Assembly (NCBI GenBank): GCA_937906455.1
Contig: CALCYT010000052.1
Location: 1-40,580 of the forward strand
Direction of reading: 5' to 3'
Length of the DNA: 40,580 nucleotides
Origin: an uncultured Bacteroidales bacterium
GTDB lineage: Bacteria > Bacteroidota > Bacteroidia > Bacteroidales > F082
The position numbers and the translations under genes were made by a program. The notes under the pieces are model-generated. The model worked only from the letters and a program-made list of their open reading frames with translations, did not search any database and had not been told where the DNA came from. Shown piece by piece: positions 15,143-23,307 of this stretch. Within the stretch, counting starts at the first letter, position 1; each line of letters begins with the position of its first letter.

Positions 15143-17596
15143 ATGCAGACTCAGAAAATCGAGAACGCCAAGTTAGAGATGGTCGATAAATTCGTCCGTT
15201 ACACTAATATGAACATCTTCCTGACCGGCAAGGCGGGTACGGGAAAGACGACTTTTTTGCGTGGGCTGGCAGAGAATCCGATGAAACGCATGGTGATTCT
15301 CGCCCCGACGGGTGTCGCCGCCATCAACGCAGGCGGTCAGACGATACACTCGTTTTTTCAGATAGATTTCGGACCTCAAGTCCCTGATGACGCCGTGTTT
15401 AACGACGCTCAGCACAGCTCGACGATGAAATATCATAAGTTCTCGGCCTTGAAACTAAAGATCATCCGCTCGATAGAACTGCTTGTCATCGATGAGATTT
15501 CGATGGTACGCGCCGACCTCCTCGATGCCGTCGATGCGGTGCTGCGACGTGTGCGCCGTACCGACAAGGCCTTCGGCGGATTGCAGGTGCTTATGATAGG
15601 CGACATCCACCAACTCGCTCCTGTGGCGAAACAAGAGGAGTGGTCTCTTCTTCAAGATTATTATAAATCGGTGTATTTCTTTGATAGTCATGTGCTTACA
15701 AAAACATCGTATTGCTGTATCGAGCTGGAGCACATCTACCGTCAGGAAGACCGGCTGTTTATCGATGTTTTAAACAAGGTGCGAAACAACCATCTCGACT
15801 CCGAGAGTCTTGGCATTTTAAACAGCCATTATCATCCCGACTTCGCGCCCGCCGATGAGGATGGCTACATCACCCTGATGACGCATAACCGTCAGGTGGA
15901 TGAAATAAACGACAGCAAACTCAACGCATTGAAAACCAAGACGTTGAAGTTTACCGCCAAGGTGTTCGGCAACTTCCCGGAGACATCGTATCCCACAAAA
16001 TCAGAGCTTGAGCTTAAAATAGGGGCGCAGGTGATGTTTGTGAAAAACGACCCGTCGCCGGAAAAACAATATTTCAACGGAAAAATCGGGAGAATCATCG
16101 GCTATGATGAGGAAAGCGGACTCGAGGTGCGCTGCGGCGACGAGGTGATAGAGGTGACACCCGTGACATGGCAGAATTTCGAGTACAGCATCAACGAAGA
16201 GACCAAGGAAATAGAGGAGAAAGAGGTCGGCAGCTTCACGCAGATACCATTGAAACTCGCATGGGCGATAACGATTCACAAGAGCCAGGGACTGACTTTC
16301 AACAAGGTTATCTTGGACGCGAGCCTCGCCTTTGCACATGGACAGATTTATGTGGCACTGAGCCGCTGCACCTCACTCGAAGGCCTCGTCCTGAAAACGA
16401 AATTGTCGAAAAACGGACTGTTTAACGACATGACAATCAATAAGTTCGTGGCAGAGTTGCCGTCACGGGAACCGAATGAGGAGCAGTTTGAATACAACAA
16501 GAAGTTGTATGAGTCGCAGATGCTGTTCGACCTCATCGATTTTACCGGCATTGAGGGCGACTTGAACGGCATCAGGAAGGTGGTTTTCGCTAACAGAGGC
16601 AGCTTTGACAGCTCGGCGAGAGAGAAAGTCGCTCCGGCAGGACAGAAATTTCATGAGGAAGTGGTGGAGGTGTCGGAGAGATTCAAACGTCAGATTGGAG
16701 GCATCTTAAACGATAACTTTCAGATAGACAATAACTTACAGCTTCAAGAACGAGTCAAGAAAGGATGCGCATATTTCCTTGAGAAGATGTCGCCTCTCGA
16801 TGAAATCAAAGATTTGCCGTTTGAGACCGACAATAAAACTGTCAACGACCAGATAAAGAAAGAGTTGGACATGTTTCTGACCGACATTTTTGTGAAAAAA
16901 GCATGTCTTGAGTCTTGCTTGGACGGCTTCGAGATGAAGAGGTATCTCTCCGTAAAGAATAAGAAAATCGTTGAGGCTGAAGACCTTGGCAAGTCAAAGA
17001 AAACGAAGCTGTCGAGAAAACAGCTGTCAAGAGATGACAGGAAATTGTTTAATGCCTTGGTGACATGGCGTGAGCAAGTGGCTGATGCTCTTGATATTAG
17101 CGAGTCGAGAGTTGTCCCGACAAGCACCTTGACAGCTATAGCCGAGAAAAAGCCGACGACGGTGAAGGAGCTGAAAGCACTGTCGAAGATGGGGGCGACG
17201 CGACTGCAGCGTTTTGGAGCGGAGATTTTGAATATAGTGCTTGAGCATCAAGGGTTTAAGAAACAGGATTTCGACGACGAGGAGTCGAAAGAAGAGCTGT
17301 CCCTGAATGCCTCGGTGCAACGTACTAAAGATCTCATCGAGGAAGGTCTCTCTATTGATGAAATAGTCGAAAGACGCGGCATGGCACGCTCGACTATTGA
17401 ATCGCATGTGGCGGAGCTTGTGCTGAAAGGTTACGCCGACGCAAGGGACTTCATGAGCGAGGAGCATTACGAAAACATAGTTGAATATTTCACGGAGACG
17501 GACGACACATCGCTTGGAGCGGCAAAAGACGTGCTCGGCGAGGAGTATTCGTGGGGAGAGTTGAGAATTGTGCTGAATGAGATGAGAAGCCGTTAG
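15143..17596 (+). CDS. Pif1/RecD-like DNA helicase with HRDC and helix-turn-helix domains
   Basis: Superfamily 1B helicase of 817 residues, probably acting in DNA repair or replication restart. Walker A is GKAGTGKTT (about residues 28-36), Walker B VIDEISMV (about 115), motif III GDIHQLAPV (about 152), and the C-terminal UvrD-like block has WAITIHKSQGLTF with VALSRC (motif VI). An HRDC domain lies at about 640-720 (LFNALVTWREQVADAL, TVKELKALSKMG), followed by a C-terminal HTH_40-type segment (SIDEIVERRGMARSTIESHV). The stop TAG and last Ser-Arg are encoded in a heptamer repeat. Confidence 0.9.
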   Translation: MQTQKIENAKLEMVDKFVRYTNMNIFLTGKAGTGKTTFLRGLAENPMKRMVILAPTGVAAINAGGQTIHSFFQIDFGPQVPDDAVFNDAQHSSTMKYHKFSALKLKIIRSIELLVIDEISMVRADLLDAVDAVLRRVRRTDKAFGGLQVLMIGDIHQLAPVAKQEEWSLLQDYYKSVYFFDSHVLTKTSYCCIELEHIYRQEDRLFIDVLNKVRNNHLDSESLGILNSHYHPDFAPADEDGYITLMTHNRQVDEINDSKLNALKTKTLKFTAKVFGNFPETSYPTKSELELKIGAQVMFVKNDPSPEKQYFNGKIGRIIGYDEESGLEVRCGDEVIEVTPVTWQNFEYSINEETKEIEEKEVGSFTQIPLKLAWAITIHKSQGLTFNKVILDASLAFAHGQIYVALSRCTSLEGLVLKTKLSKNGLFNDMTINKFVAELPSREPNEEQFEYNKKLYESQMLFDLIDFTGIEGDLNGIRKVVFANRGSFDSSAREKVAPAGQKFHEEVVEVSERFKRQIGGILNDNFQIDNNLQLQERVKKGCAYFLEKMSPLDEIKDLPFETDNKTVNDQIKKELDMFLTDIFVKKACLESCLDGFEMKRYLSVKNKKIVEAEDLGKSKKTKLSRKQLSRDDRKLFNALVTWREQVADALDISESRVVPTSTLTAIAEKKPTTVKELKALSKMGATRLQRFGAEILNIVLEHQGFKKQDFDDEESKEELSLNASVQRTKDLIEEGLSIDEIVERRGMARSTIESHVAELVLKGYADARDFMSEEHYENIVEYFTETDDTSLGAAKDVLGEEYSWGELRIVLNEMRSR

Positions 17597-17603
17597 CCGT
17601 TAG
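17588..17603. repeat. AGCCGTT heptamer repeat containing the helicase stop
   Basis: Two AGCCGTT units and a partial third are present. The helicase TAG stop (17594-17596) bridges the two units. Same family as the array at 43-88. Confidence 0.6.
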
Positions 17604-17655
17604 GGTGTGCGGAAATCTTTTAGTTGCGGAAACAATAAAATAATGCCGCGCAACA

Positions 17656-17722
17656 AGATTTTATTCACCAATGGTGAAATTTTCGCAAGTTCAGGTCTCG
17701 ACTTCGCTTTGCTCGAAATGAC
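17656..17722. repeat. Half-copy of the TCGAAATGAC intergenic element
   Basis: The segment shares TTCACC(n)GGTGAA, TTTCGCAAG, TCAGGTCTCGA and a terminal CTCGAAATGAC with 11087-11152 in the same order. It fills the gap between the helicase and the Sir2 gene. Confidence 0.7.
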
Positions 17723-17761
17723 AGGAAATAGATGTATAATGTTAAACTAAAAATGGTGAAT

Positions 17762-18466
17762 ATGAAGAAGTTAGTTGTTTTATCCGGAGCAGGCATCAGT
17801 GCCGAAAGCGGCATCAGCACATTTAGGGACGCCGGCGGACTATGGGACAAATACCCGGTGATGCAGGTCGCCTCCATCGAAGGCTATGAGGCTGACCCTG
17901 AATTGGTTATCAATTTTTATAACGAGAGGCGCAAACAGCTTCTCGATGTGAAGCCGAACCAAGGTCACATCCTTTGCGCTGAATTGGAGAAATATTTCGA
18001 CGTCACCGTAGTAACGCAAAACGTTGATAATCTGCATGAAAGAGCGGGAAGTCATCATATCATCCATCTTCATGGCGAGTTGACGAAGGTGTGTTCAAGT
18101 TACAACCCCAACGACCCGCGTTACATCCGCGAGCTGAAGCCGGAGGAGTTTGAGGTGAAAATGGGCGACAAAGCCGGCGACGGAAGCCAACTGCGTCCGT
18201 TCATAGTGTGGTTCGGCGAGGCTGTGCCTGAAATAGAAAAAGCGATCAGGTTTGTTGAAAACGCCGACATCTTCGTCATCATCGGGACCTCGATGAATGT
18301 GTATCCGGCAGCAAGTCTGCTGTATTACGTTCCTGAAAACGCCGACATCTATCTCATTGATCCTAAGGATGTTAACATCAACACACGACGACCTGTAACG
18401 CACATCAAAAAAGGAGCATCGGAAGGGATGAGGGAGCTTTTAGAGACGTTAGACTTTAGTCTTTAG
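17762..18466 (+). CDS. cobB: Sir2-family NAD-dependent protein deacylase
   Basis: Cytoplasmic NAD+-dependent deacylase of about 234 residues. NAD-binding motifs GAGISAESGISTFR (9-22), TQNVDNLHERAG and the catalytic His in HLHGEL are intact. Tyr 53 and Arg 56 (FYNERR) occupy the positions that in CobB/SIRT5-type enzymes bind succinyl or malonyl groups, so a desuccinylase/demalonylase activity is predicted. The usual four zinc-binding cysteines are absent; only one Cys remains after the HGEL motif. The start is placed at MKKLVVL; longer in-frame starts at 17732 or 17753 are possible. Confidence 0.9.
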   Translation: MKKLVVLSGAGISAESGISTFRDAGGLWDKYPVMQVASIEGYEADPELVINFYNERRKQLLDVKPNQGHILCAELEKYFDVTVVTQNVDNLHERAGSHHIIHLHGELTKVCSSYNPNDPRYIRELKPEEFEVKMGDKAGDGSQLRPFIVWFGEAVPEIEKAIRFVENADIFVIIGTSMNVYPAASLLYYVPENADIYLIDPKDVNINTRRPVTHIKKGASEGMRELLETLDFSL

Positions 18467-18494
18467 ACGTTAGTTTTATTTGCGTTAGCTGACT

Positions 18495-18515
18495 AATGGC
18501 TAATAGCTAATGGCT
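18495..18515. repeat. Heptamer array between cobB and pth
   Basis: The plus strand reads AATGGCT, AATAGCT, AATGGCT; on the minus strand these are AGCCATT and AGCTATT units. The pth stop TAG (18516-18514) is formed at the edge of the array. It is the only recognisable element between the convergent cobB and pth genes. Confidence 0.7.
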
Positions 18516-19077
18516 ATTTATTATTATACTGATTCATTGTCAAATCCGGGCCTTGTGTGACGAAGCTCTTGATGATTTCTACTGCCATGTCGAGGCGGGG
18601 TTGCATCTCGTCTATCTCCGACTGTCTCCATTCTCCGATGACATAGTCGATTTGTTCGCCCTTAGCGAAGTCGTTTCCTATGCCGATGCGCAGACGGCAG
18701 AACTCGTTGGTTCCGAGTGATTCTATGATGTCTTTCAATCCGTTATGACCGCCGTCGCTGCCTTTTTTCTTCATGCGTAGTGTGCCGGAGGGCAAAGCGA
18801 GGTCGTCGCACACCACCAAGATGTTCTCCATCGGTATTTTTTCCTGAGTCGCCCAGTATCTTATTGCTTTCCCTGAGAGGTTCATATACGTCGTGGGCTT
18901 TATCACAATCATCTGACGGCCTTTGAACTTCATCTCCGACGTCATTGCCAAGCGATTGATTGTGAATGTGTTGTCAAGGTCTTTCGCAAGACGGTCGGCT
19001 ACCATGAAACCGACATTGTGCCGGGTGTTGGCGTACTCGGCTCCAATATTTCCCAAACAAGCGATCAGATATTTCAT
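18514..19077 (-). CDS. pth: Peptidyl-tRNA hydrolase
   Basis: Releases tRNA from peptidyl-tRNA that has dropped off ribosomes. The 187-residue protein starts at MKYLIACLGNIGAEYANTRHN, where Asn and the catalytic His (TRHNVGF) are conserved. KPTTYMNLSG near residue 62 and the catalytic Asp in VVCDDLALP near residue 88 follow, then the GSDGGHNGLKDI loop. The longer in-frame start at 19134 would run through the rplY terminator and is rejected. The promoter -7 box lies only 5 bp upstream of the ATG. Confidence 0.95.
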   Translation of the reverse strand: MKYLIACLGNIGAEYANTRHNVGFMVADRLAKDLDNTFTINRLAMTSEMKFKGRQMIVIKPTTYMNLSGKAIRYWATQEKIPMENILVVCDDLALPSGTLRMKKKGSDGGHNGLKDIIESLGTNEFCRLRIGIGNDFAKGEQIDYVIGEWRQSEIDEMQPRLDMAVEIIKSFVTQGPDLTMNQYNNK

Positions 19078-19081
19078 GCTG

Positions 19082-19089
19082 CAAAAATA
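19082..19089 (-). promoter_or_regulatory. Promoter -7 element of pth embedded in the rplY terminator
   Basis: The minus strand reads TATTTTTG inside the T-tract following the rplY terminator hairpin. Transcription starting 4-7 bases downstream would begin at or next to the pth ATG (19077). Confidence 0.55.
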
Positions 19090-19117
19090 AAAAAAAGCCT
19101 TCAATTGAAGGCTTTTT
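19083..19117 (-). terminator. Rho-independent terminator of rplY
   Basis: AAAAAGCCTTC pairs with GAAGGCTTTTT around an AATT loop (19092-19117), followed on the minus strand by a T-rich tract interrupted by one A. It lies 26 bp beyond the rplY stop. Confidence 0.85.
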
Positions 19118-19142
19118 CCATATAAATTTCTCAAAATTTATA

Positions 19143-19757
19143 TTATTTCGCTTCTGCTGCAGGTGCTGCTGCGCCTTCTGCGGCTTCTTCAGTCTCCTCT
19201 GTCGCTGCCGCGTTACGAGGTGCTTTCACGTCAACAACGATAGTGTTTTCCGGGACTAAGACGGTCATCTTTTCGATGTTGAGGTCTTTCACCTTGATTG
19301 ACTGGTTCATCTGAAGCTTCGACACATCGATGATGATGTTGTCAGGCAGGTCGTTGACATAACCGCGGACTTTCAGTTTTGAAAGGTTCATGTTCATGCG
19401 GCCACCACGCATAACGCCGGGGCATGTGCCCTGTGTGCGGATAGGAAGCATGACCGTAATCGGGTTGTCTTCATTCACATCGAGGAAGTCGGCATGAAGA
19501 ACCTCGTCAGTAATCGGATGATACTGAATGTCTTGGAGGATGGTGTGATACACTGTGCCGTTGATTTCGAAATCGATAATCAATGTCTCAGGTGTGTAAA
19601 GAATCTTCTTGAAGCTTCTCGCATCGGTAGAAAACTTCACTTGTTCGATGTTGTTGCCGTAAATGACGCAAGGCACGAGGCCTTTCGCGCGCAATGCTTT
19701 AGCATCTTTTTTCCCTACGTTCTCGCGAAGAGAACCGCTCAATGATACTGAATTCAT
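19143..19757 (-). CDS. rplY: 50S ribosomal protein L25/general stress protein Ctc
   Basis: A 5S rRNA-binding ribosomal protein of 204 residues in the long CTC form. The N-terminal L25 domain (1-95) has GLVPCVIYG and VLHADFLDV; the C-terminal TL5-like domain follows (about 100-182). An Ala/Glu-rich acidic tail at 183-204 is common in Bacteroidota versions. It sits between prs and pth, a frequent bacterial arrangement. Confidence 0.95.
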   Translation of the reverse strand: MNSVSLSGSLRENVGKKDAKALRAKGLVPCVIYGNNIEQVKFSTDARSFKKILYTPETLIIDFEINGTVYHTILQDIQYHPITDEVLHADFLDVNEDNPITVMLPIRTQGTCPGVMRGGRMNMNLSKLKVRGYVNDLPDNIIIDVSKLQMNQSIKVKDLNIEKMTVLVPENTIVVDVKAPRNAAATEETEEAAEGAAAPAAEAK

Positions 19758-19791
19758 TTTGTTTGATTTTAATTGTTAATTTTTATTGTTT

Positions 19792-19816
19792 GAGACGCGA
19801 TGAATCGCATCTTTAC
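19792..19816. repeat. GACGCGAT palindrome between prs and rplY
   Basis: AGACGCGAT-GA-ATCGCATCT is an imperfect palindrome of the same type as 33976-33993 and 35113-35152. It lies in the gap between two co-directional genes. Confidence 0.5.
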
Positions 19817-19832
19817 TTTCATTTACTTGATA

Positions 19833-20771
19833 TTACTTTTTATTGAAGAATTCGCTGAGTGACTCATAGTTTTCCACTTTTTTGATAACCTCGGCGAGAA
19901 GTTCGGCTGTCGAGATGACATGTATTTTCTTGCTTGGGTTCTTCAGTGGTATGGTGTCGGTCACCACCACCTCGTCGAACACCGAGTTGTCGATGCGTTC
20001 CATTGCCGAGCCTGAGAATATGGCGTGTGTGGCGAAGGCGCGGACGCTATGAGCGCCGTTGTCTTTCAGCAGCTGACCTGCTCTTGTGATGGTGCCGGCC
20101 GTGTCGATGATGTCGTCGATGAGGATGACATCGCGGTCCTGGACGTCGCCGATAAGTATCATCTTCTCTATCTCATTTGGTTTCGAGCGTTGTTTGTGGC
20201 AGATGCAGAACACCGTGTCGAGCATCTTGGCGTATGACGAGGCGCGGCGTGTTCCGCCGGCGTCGGGTGAGGCCATGATGGGGTCTTTCAGGTTCAGACT
20301 ATTAATATAAGGTATGAAAATCTTCGATGCGTAGAGGTTATCGACAGGGATGTCGAAGAATCCTTGTATCTGGTCGGCATGGATGTCCATGGTGATGACG
20401 CGTGTGACGCCGGCCACCTGGAGGAGGTTGGCCACGAGTTTGGCGGCGATGCTGATACGCGGGCGGTCTTTCCTGTCCTGGCGCGCGAAACCGAAGTAAG
20501 GGATGACGGCGATGATACGGCGTGCCGAGGCGCGCTTGGCGGCATCAACCATCATGAGAAGCTCCATGAGGTTCTCGGTCGGCGGAAACGTTGACTGGAT
20601 CAAGAACACGTCTCTTCCACGTAAGTTTTCCTCAAAACTTGGCTGAAACTCCCCGTCGGAGAACACGGTGACGTTGCATGTTCCGAGAGGATTCCCGTAA
20701 TACTCGGCGATTTTGTCGGCCAAATATCTTGTGGCTCTGCCTGAAAAGATTGATACAATGGGCTCTTGCAT
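19833..20771 (-). CDS. prs: Ribose-phosphate pyrophosphokinase
   Basis: Makes PRPP from ribose 5-phosphate and ATP for nucleotide, His and Trp synthesis. The class I enzyme has 312 residues, the usual length. Signatures are FSGRATRYLADKIA at the N-terminus, IPYFGFARQDRKDRPR near residue 92, the metal-binding DIHADQIQGFFDIP near 130 and the PRPP loop VILIDDIIDTAGTI near 215. It is the first gene of the prs-rplY group, with its own promoter divergent from tRNA-Leu. Confidence 0.96.
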   Translation of the reverse strand: MQEPIVSIFSGRATRYLADKIAEYYGNPLGTCNVTVFSDGEFQPSFEENLRGRDVFLIQSTFPPTENLMELLMMVDAAKRASARRIIAVIPYFGFARQDRKDRPRISIAAKLVANLLQVAGVTRVITMDIHADQIQGFFDIPVDNLYASKIFIPYINSLNLKDPIMASPDAGGTRRASSYAKMLDTVFCICHKQRSKPNEIEKMILIGDVQDRDVILIDDIIDTAGTITRAGQLLKDNGAHSVRAFATHAIFSGSAMERIDNSVFDEVVVTDTIPLKNPSKKIHVISTAELLAEVIKKVENYESLSEFFNKK

Positions 20772-20804
20772 AATTCAAAAAGTGTTTGTTTAATTTTTCG
20801 GGTG

Positions 20805-20837
20805 CAAAATTATAAAAAAAATTGTTGCGTGTAACAA
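20805..20837 (-). promoter_or_regulatory. Promoter of prs
   Basis: On the minus strand TTG (20837-20835) and TAATTTTG (20812-20805) are 22 bp apart, about 34 bp before the prs ATG. The element interleaves with the divergent tRNA-Leu promoter. Confidence 0.55.
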
Positions 20838-20854
20838 AAAATGTATTAATTTTG
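20825..20854 (+). promoter_or_regulatory. Promoter of tRNA-Leu
   Basis: TTG (20825-20827) and TAATTTTG (20847-20854) have a 19-bp spacer, the expected Bacteroidota geometry, about 30 bp before the tRNA. Confidence 0.65.
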
Positions 20855-20883
20855 CAGCCGAAAAAAGTTCATTGAAATTTCGA

Positions 20884-20967
20884 GCCTAGGTGGCGGAATT
20901 GGTAGACGCGTCGGTCTCAAAAACCGATGAGGTAACACTCGTGCCGGTTCGATCCCGGCCCTGGGTA
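20884..20967 (+). tRNA. tRNA-Leu (anticodon CAA)
   Basis: Class II tRNA of 84 bases. The acceptor stem GCCTAGG/CCTGGGT pairs with two G-U wobbles. The D-arm GGCGGAATTGGTAGACGC, anticodon loop CTCAAAA (anticodon CAA), a long variable arm and the T-loop GGTTCGATCCC are all present. The 3' CCA is not encoded. Terminator follows 12 bp downstream. Confidence 0.95.
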
Positions 20968-20979
20968 CGGAAATCATAG

Positions 20980-21008
20980 AAAGTCGCTTTTCATGGGCGA
21001 CTTTTTTT
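20980..21008 (+). terminator. Terminator of tRNA-Leu
   Basis: AAAGTCGC (20980-20987) pairs with GCGACTTT (20997-21004) and is followed by further T. It ends about 30 bp before the rlmN start. Confidence 0.85.
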
Positions 21009-21039
21009 GTTTGTAGTCGTATATAATGTTGATAATCAG

Positions 21040-22047
21040 ATGAAAGCATTACTCGGAATGTCGTTAAATGAGTTGCAGGACATTGTGGCTCAGCATAATC
21101 TGCCAAAGTTTACGGCAAAACAACTCGTCGATTGGCTCTATCGCAAGCGTGTCACCACCTTCGATGAGATGACGAACCTATCGAAACAGACACGCCAGCT
21201 TCTGTCGGACAACTATGTGACGGGCTACCGCAGCTTCGAGGACGTGCAAGAGTCGCGCGACGGCACTAAGAAATATCTGTTTCCTGCCGAAAACGGTCAT
21301 GTGGAGACAGCGTATATCCCTGAGAAAGAACGTGCTACGCTCTGCGTGTCGTGCCAGGTGGGGTGCAAGATGAACTGCCTCTTCTGTCAGACCGGAAAGC
21401 AAGGTTTTCAAGGCAATCTGTCGGCTGGCGACATTATAAATCAGATACTTAACCTTCCTGAATACGAAAATCTGTCGAATTTTGTCTTCATGGGCATGGG
21501 CGAGCCGATGGACAACTACGACGCCATCATGCGAGTGCTTGAAATCATGACATCCGACTGGGGTTTGGCGATGAGCCCGACGCGTATCACGGTATCGACG
21601 GCAGGTGTCATCCCCAACATGAAACGCTTCATCAAGGAGTCGAGATGCAACCTCGCCGTTAGTCTGCACAGCCCGTTCCACGACGAGCGCGCCAAAATCA
21701 TGCCTGTCGAGAAGTCGTATCCTGTCAACGAGGTCATCCACGCCATTCGTCAGCACGACTGGAGCGGACAGCGCAGGGTGTCGTTCGAATACATCGTTTT
21801 CAAAGGATTGAACGACAGTCAGAAACATATCAACGAACTCGCAAGACAGCTCGGCAGCCTGCGTTGCCGTGTGAATCTGATAAGGTTCCATGCCATTCCG
21901 GGCGTTGACCTTCAGAGCCCTTCGATGGACGAGATGGTACGTTTCCGCGACAAATTAAATGACAAAGGCATTATCGCCACGATAAGAGCCTCACGAGGCC
22001 AGGATATCGACGCCGCCTGCGGGCTGTTGTCAACAAAGAGAGTTTAA
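21040..22047 (+). CDS. rlmN: 23S rRNA A2503 / tRNA A37 C2-methyltransferase RlmN
   Basis: Dual-specificity radical SAM methyltransferase of 335 residues from the start MKALLGMSL. The iron-sulfur motif CKMNCLFC follows CVSCQVG, with GNLSAGDIINQIL, the SAM-binding GMGEPMDNYD and the conserved C-terminal Cys in IDAACGLL, where the methyl-carrying cysteine is expected. The longer frame from 21007 would overlap the tRNA terminator and is rejected. Downstream it converges on the hip locus, which probably marks the border of an accessory islet. Confidence 0.95.
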   Translation: MKALLGMSLNELQDIVAQHNLPKFTAKQLVDWLYRKRVTTFDEMTNLSKQTRQLLSDNYVTGYRSFEDVQESRDGTKKYLFPAENGHVETAYIPEKERATLCVSCQVGCKMNCLFCQTGKQGFQGNLSAGDIINQILNLPEYENLSNFVFMGMGEPMDNYDAIMRVLEIMTSDWGLAMSPTRITVSTAGVIPNMKRFIKESRCNLAVSLHSPFHDERAKIMPVEKSYPVNEVIHAIRQHDWSGQRRVSFEYIVFKGLNDSQKHINELARQLGSLRCRVNLIRFHAIPGVDLQSPSMDEMVRFRDKLNDKGIIATIRASRGQDIDAACGLLSTKRV

Positions 22048-22059
22048 AACGATTGCGTT

Positions 22060-22717
22060 TTATATAAGCTTAGCCAGGTTTTTATCAATCTCTTCTTTGT
22101 ACGCTTCTTTCAGTTCCAACGGAAGAAAACTTATGTCGATAAAATCATGCCATTTAGGGGCGACTGTTATAAACTTGTTAAAAATGTTTTCGATAACTTT
22201 TTCTTCTAATCCTGATAATGCCATTGCCCGCATGAAATTCTGACGATTGATTTTTTTCTTTCGTCCGTCGAGTATTAATGCCAGCTCTTCTTTGTCTTTA
22301 GGATAAACCAAATGAACGTTAAGAAGGTCGTAAGCTTGTGAAAGCACATAATTCCCGGGCATCTTACTTATGAGCGAAAAGTTTTTGAGATGCATGTCCG
22401 AATTGCCCACAATCCAAGAAAACACCACTACTTCCCAGAAATTAACCAAATCCAGCATTGGTGCCGAAGAATACTTTTTTATCATCTTAGCGATATTCTC
22501 GTATGACGATTTGTATTTGTCGGCAGTGACGCGCTCGCTTATCTGGCAGAGATCTTCCATCAGGAATTTCTTTCCGTGATTATCTCGGTCGATTCTTTTA
22601 GTCAAATATGCCATTTCGCCATCGCTGAAGCGAATTAAAGTGTGGGGAACAACATCGATTTTTGCAATGCTCGCCAAATGCATAGTCAAGTCTTCTACCT
22701 CCTCTGATCCCGTTCAT
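22060..22717 (-). pseudogene. HipA toxin kinase lacking its N-lobe (internal deletion and frameshift)
   Basis: The readable part (from 22689 or the ATG at 22683) is the C-terminal half of a HipA kinase: EEVEDLTMHLA, TKRIDRD, MEDLCQISERVT, catalytic loop GNSDMHLKNFSL, metal-binding AYDLL and the helical end. The expected start overlaps the hipN stop as ATGA (22717-22714) after a strong AAGGAGG, but that frame closes after about 39 codons. Both the hipN stop and the EEVEDL segment lie in one frame only three codons apart. Some 80-90 residues normally found between the start and PEVEDLTMHLA, including the glycine-rich loop and regulatory Ser, are missing. Kinase activity is not expected. Confidence 0.75.
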
Positions 22718-23043
22718 ACATTATCCTCCTTTAATCCTATAACACCAATGGCGCCAATGCAGTCTTTACAACAAGTCATAAGCAATCCCATTCTATCGTT
22801 GGGGTTGAGTTTCCAGTTTTTTGTTGCTATGTCTAAAAGCCATCCTTCGGGTATTAATCCGTCGAAAAATGGAAACATGAACGACGAGCGGTAAGGCGCA
22901 TCTGTCAGAGGTAATGTCAGGCTGATAGGTTCGGCATTTTTCGATGCCAAATAATTCTCATCGTAGCAAAATGAATAGCCATTTTCGTCTTCTATAAGTT
23001 GTCCGACTTTCACATCTCTGTAGAAAACATCTGCTTTTCTCAT
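22714..23043 (-). CDS. HipA N-terminal-domain protein (split HipN/HipS type)
   Basis: A 109-residue protein corresponding to the N-terminal subdomain of HipA as a separate gene, the normal arrangement in Bacteroidota and in HipBST systems. Features are KVGQLIEDENGYSFCYD, then SLTLPL, the FPFFDGLIPEGWLL segment and NPNDRMGLL. In split systems this subunit can act as an antitoxin. It overlaps hipB by 4 bp (ATGA) and the original hipA start by 4 bp, so translation was coupled across the three genes. Confidence 0.85.
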   Translation of the reverse strand: MRKADVFYRDVKVGQLIEDENGYSFCYDENYLASKNAEPISLTLPLTDAPYRSSFMFPFFDGLIPEGWLLDIATKNWKLNPNDRMGLLMTCCKDCIGAIGVIGLKEDNV

Positions 23044-23264
23044 AATTCAAAATCTCCTCTCTGTTGTTCGACAACGCCCAGTTCTTTGCCGAAAAGTGCC
23101 AAAATGGCATTTGTTTTATCCATCCTCAAGGTCTTTTTCCCCTGTTCCAAATCTCTTACGAAACGAAGCCCCACGCCCGATTTGTACGACAAATCCTCCT
23201 GCGTCAGTCCATATTGCTTCCGCAGAGCCTTAACCTGTTGAGATAATCTGCTTTTTTCAGCCAT
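23040..23264 (-). CDS. hipB: HipB-type XRE antitoxin/repressor
   Basis: A 74-residue helix-turn-helix DNA-binding protein: LSQQVKALRKQYGLTQEDLSYKSGVGLRFVRDLEQGKKTLR is a canonical XRE fold. It should bind the operators at 23308-23405 and repress its own operon. The start at MAEKSRL is preferred, because the longer frame from 23303 would run through the predicted promoter TATTTTTG. It is the first gene of hipB-hipN-hipA. Confidence 0.9.
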   Translation of the reverse strand: MAEKSRLSQQVKALRKQYGLTQEDLSYKSGVGLRFVRDLEQGKKTLRMDKTNAILALFGKELGVVEQQRGDFEL

Positions 23265-23280
23265 AACCAATAATTTTTTG

Positions 23281-23288
23281 CAAAAATA
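23281..23288 (-). promoter_or_regulatory. Promoter -7 element of the hip operon
   Basis: The minus strand reads TATTTTTG, 17 bp before the hipB ATG, leaving a leader of about 10 bases. The first operator (23308-23325) covers the -33 region. Confidence 0.55.
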
Positions 23289-23307
23289 CAAAATTATTTT
23301 CAAATAT

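Noticed and set aside
21178..21891. 237-codon minus-strand ORF within rlmN
   Set aside because: Antisense to a fully conserved radical SAM gene; His/Val/Arg-rich shadow composition.
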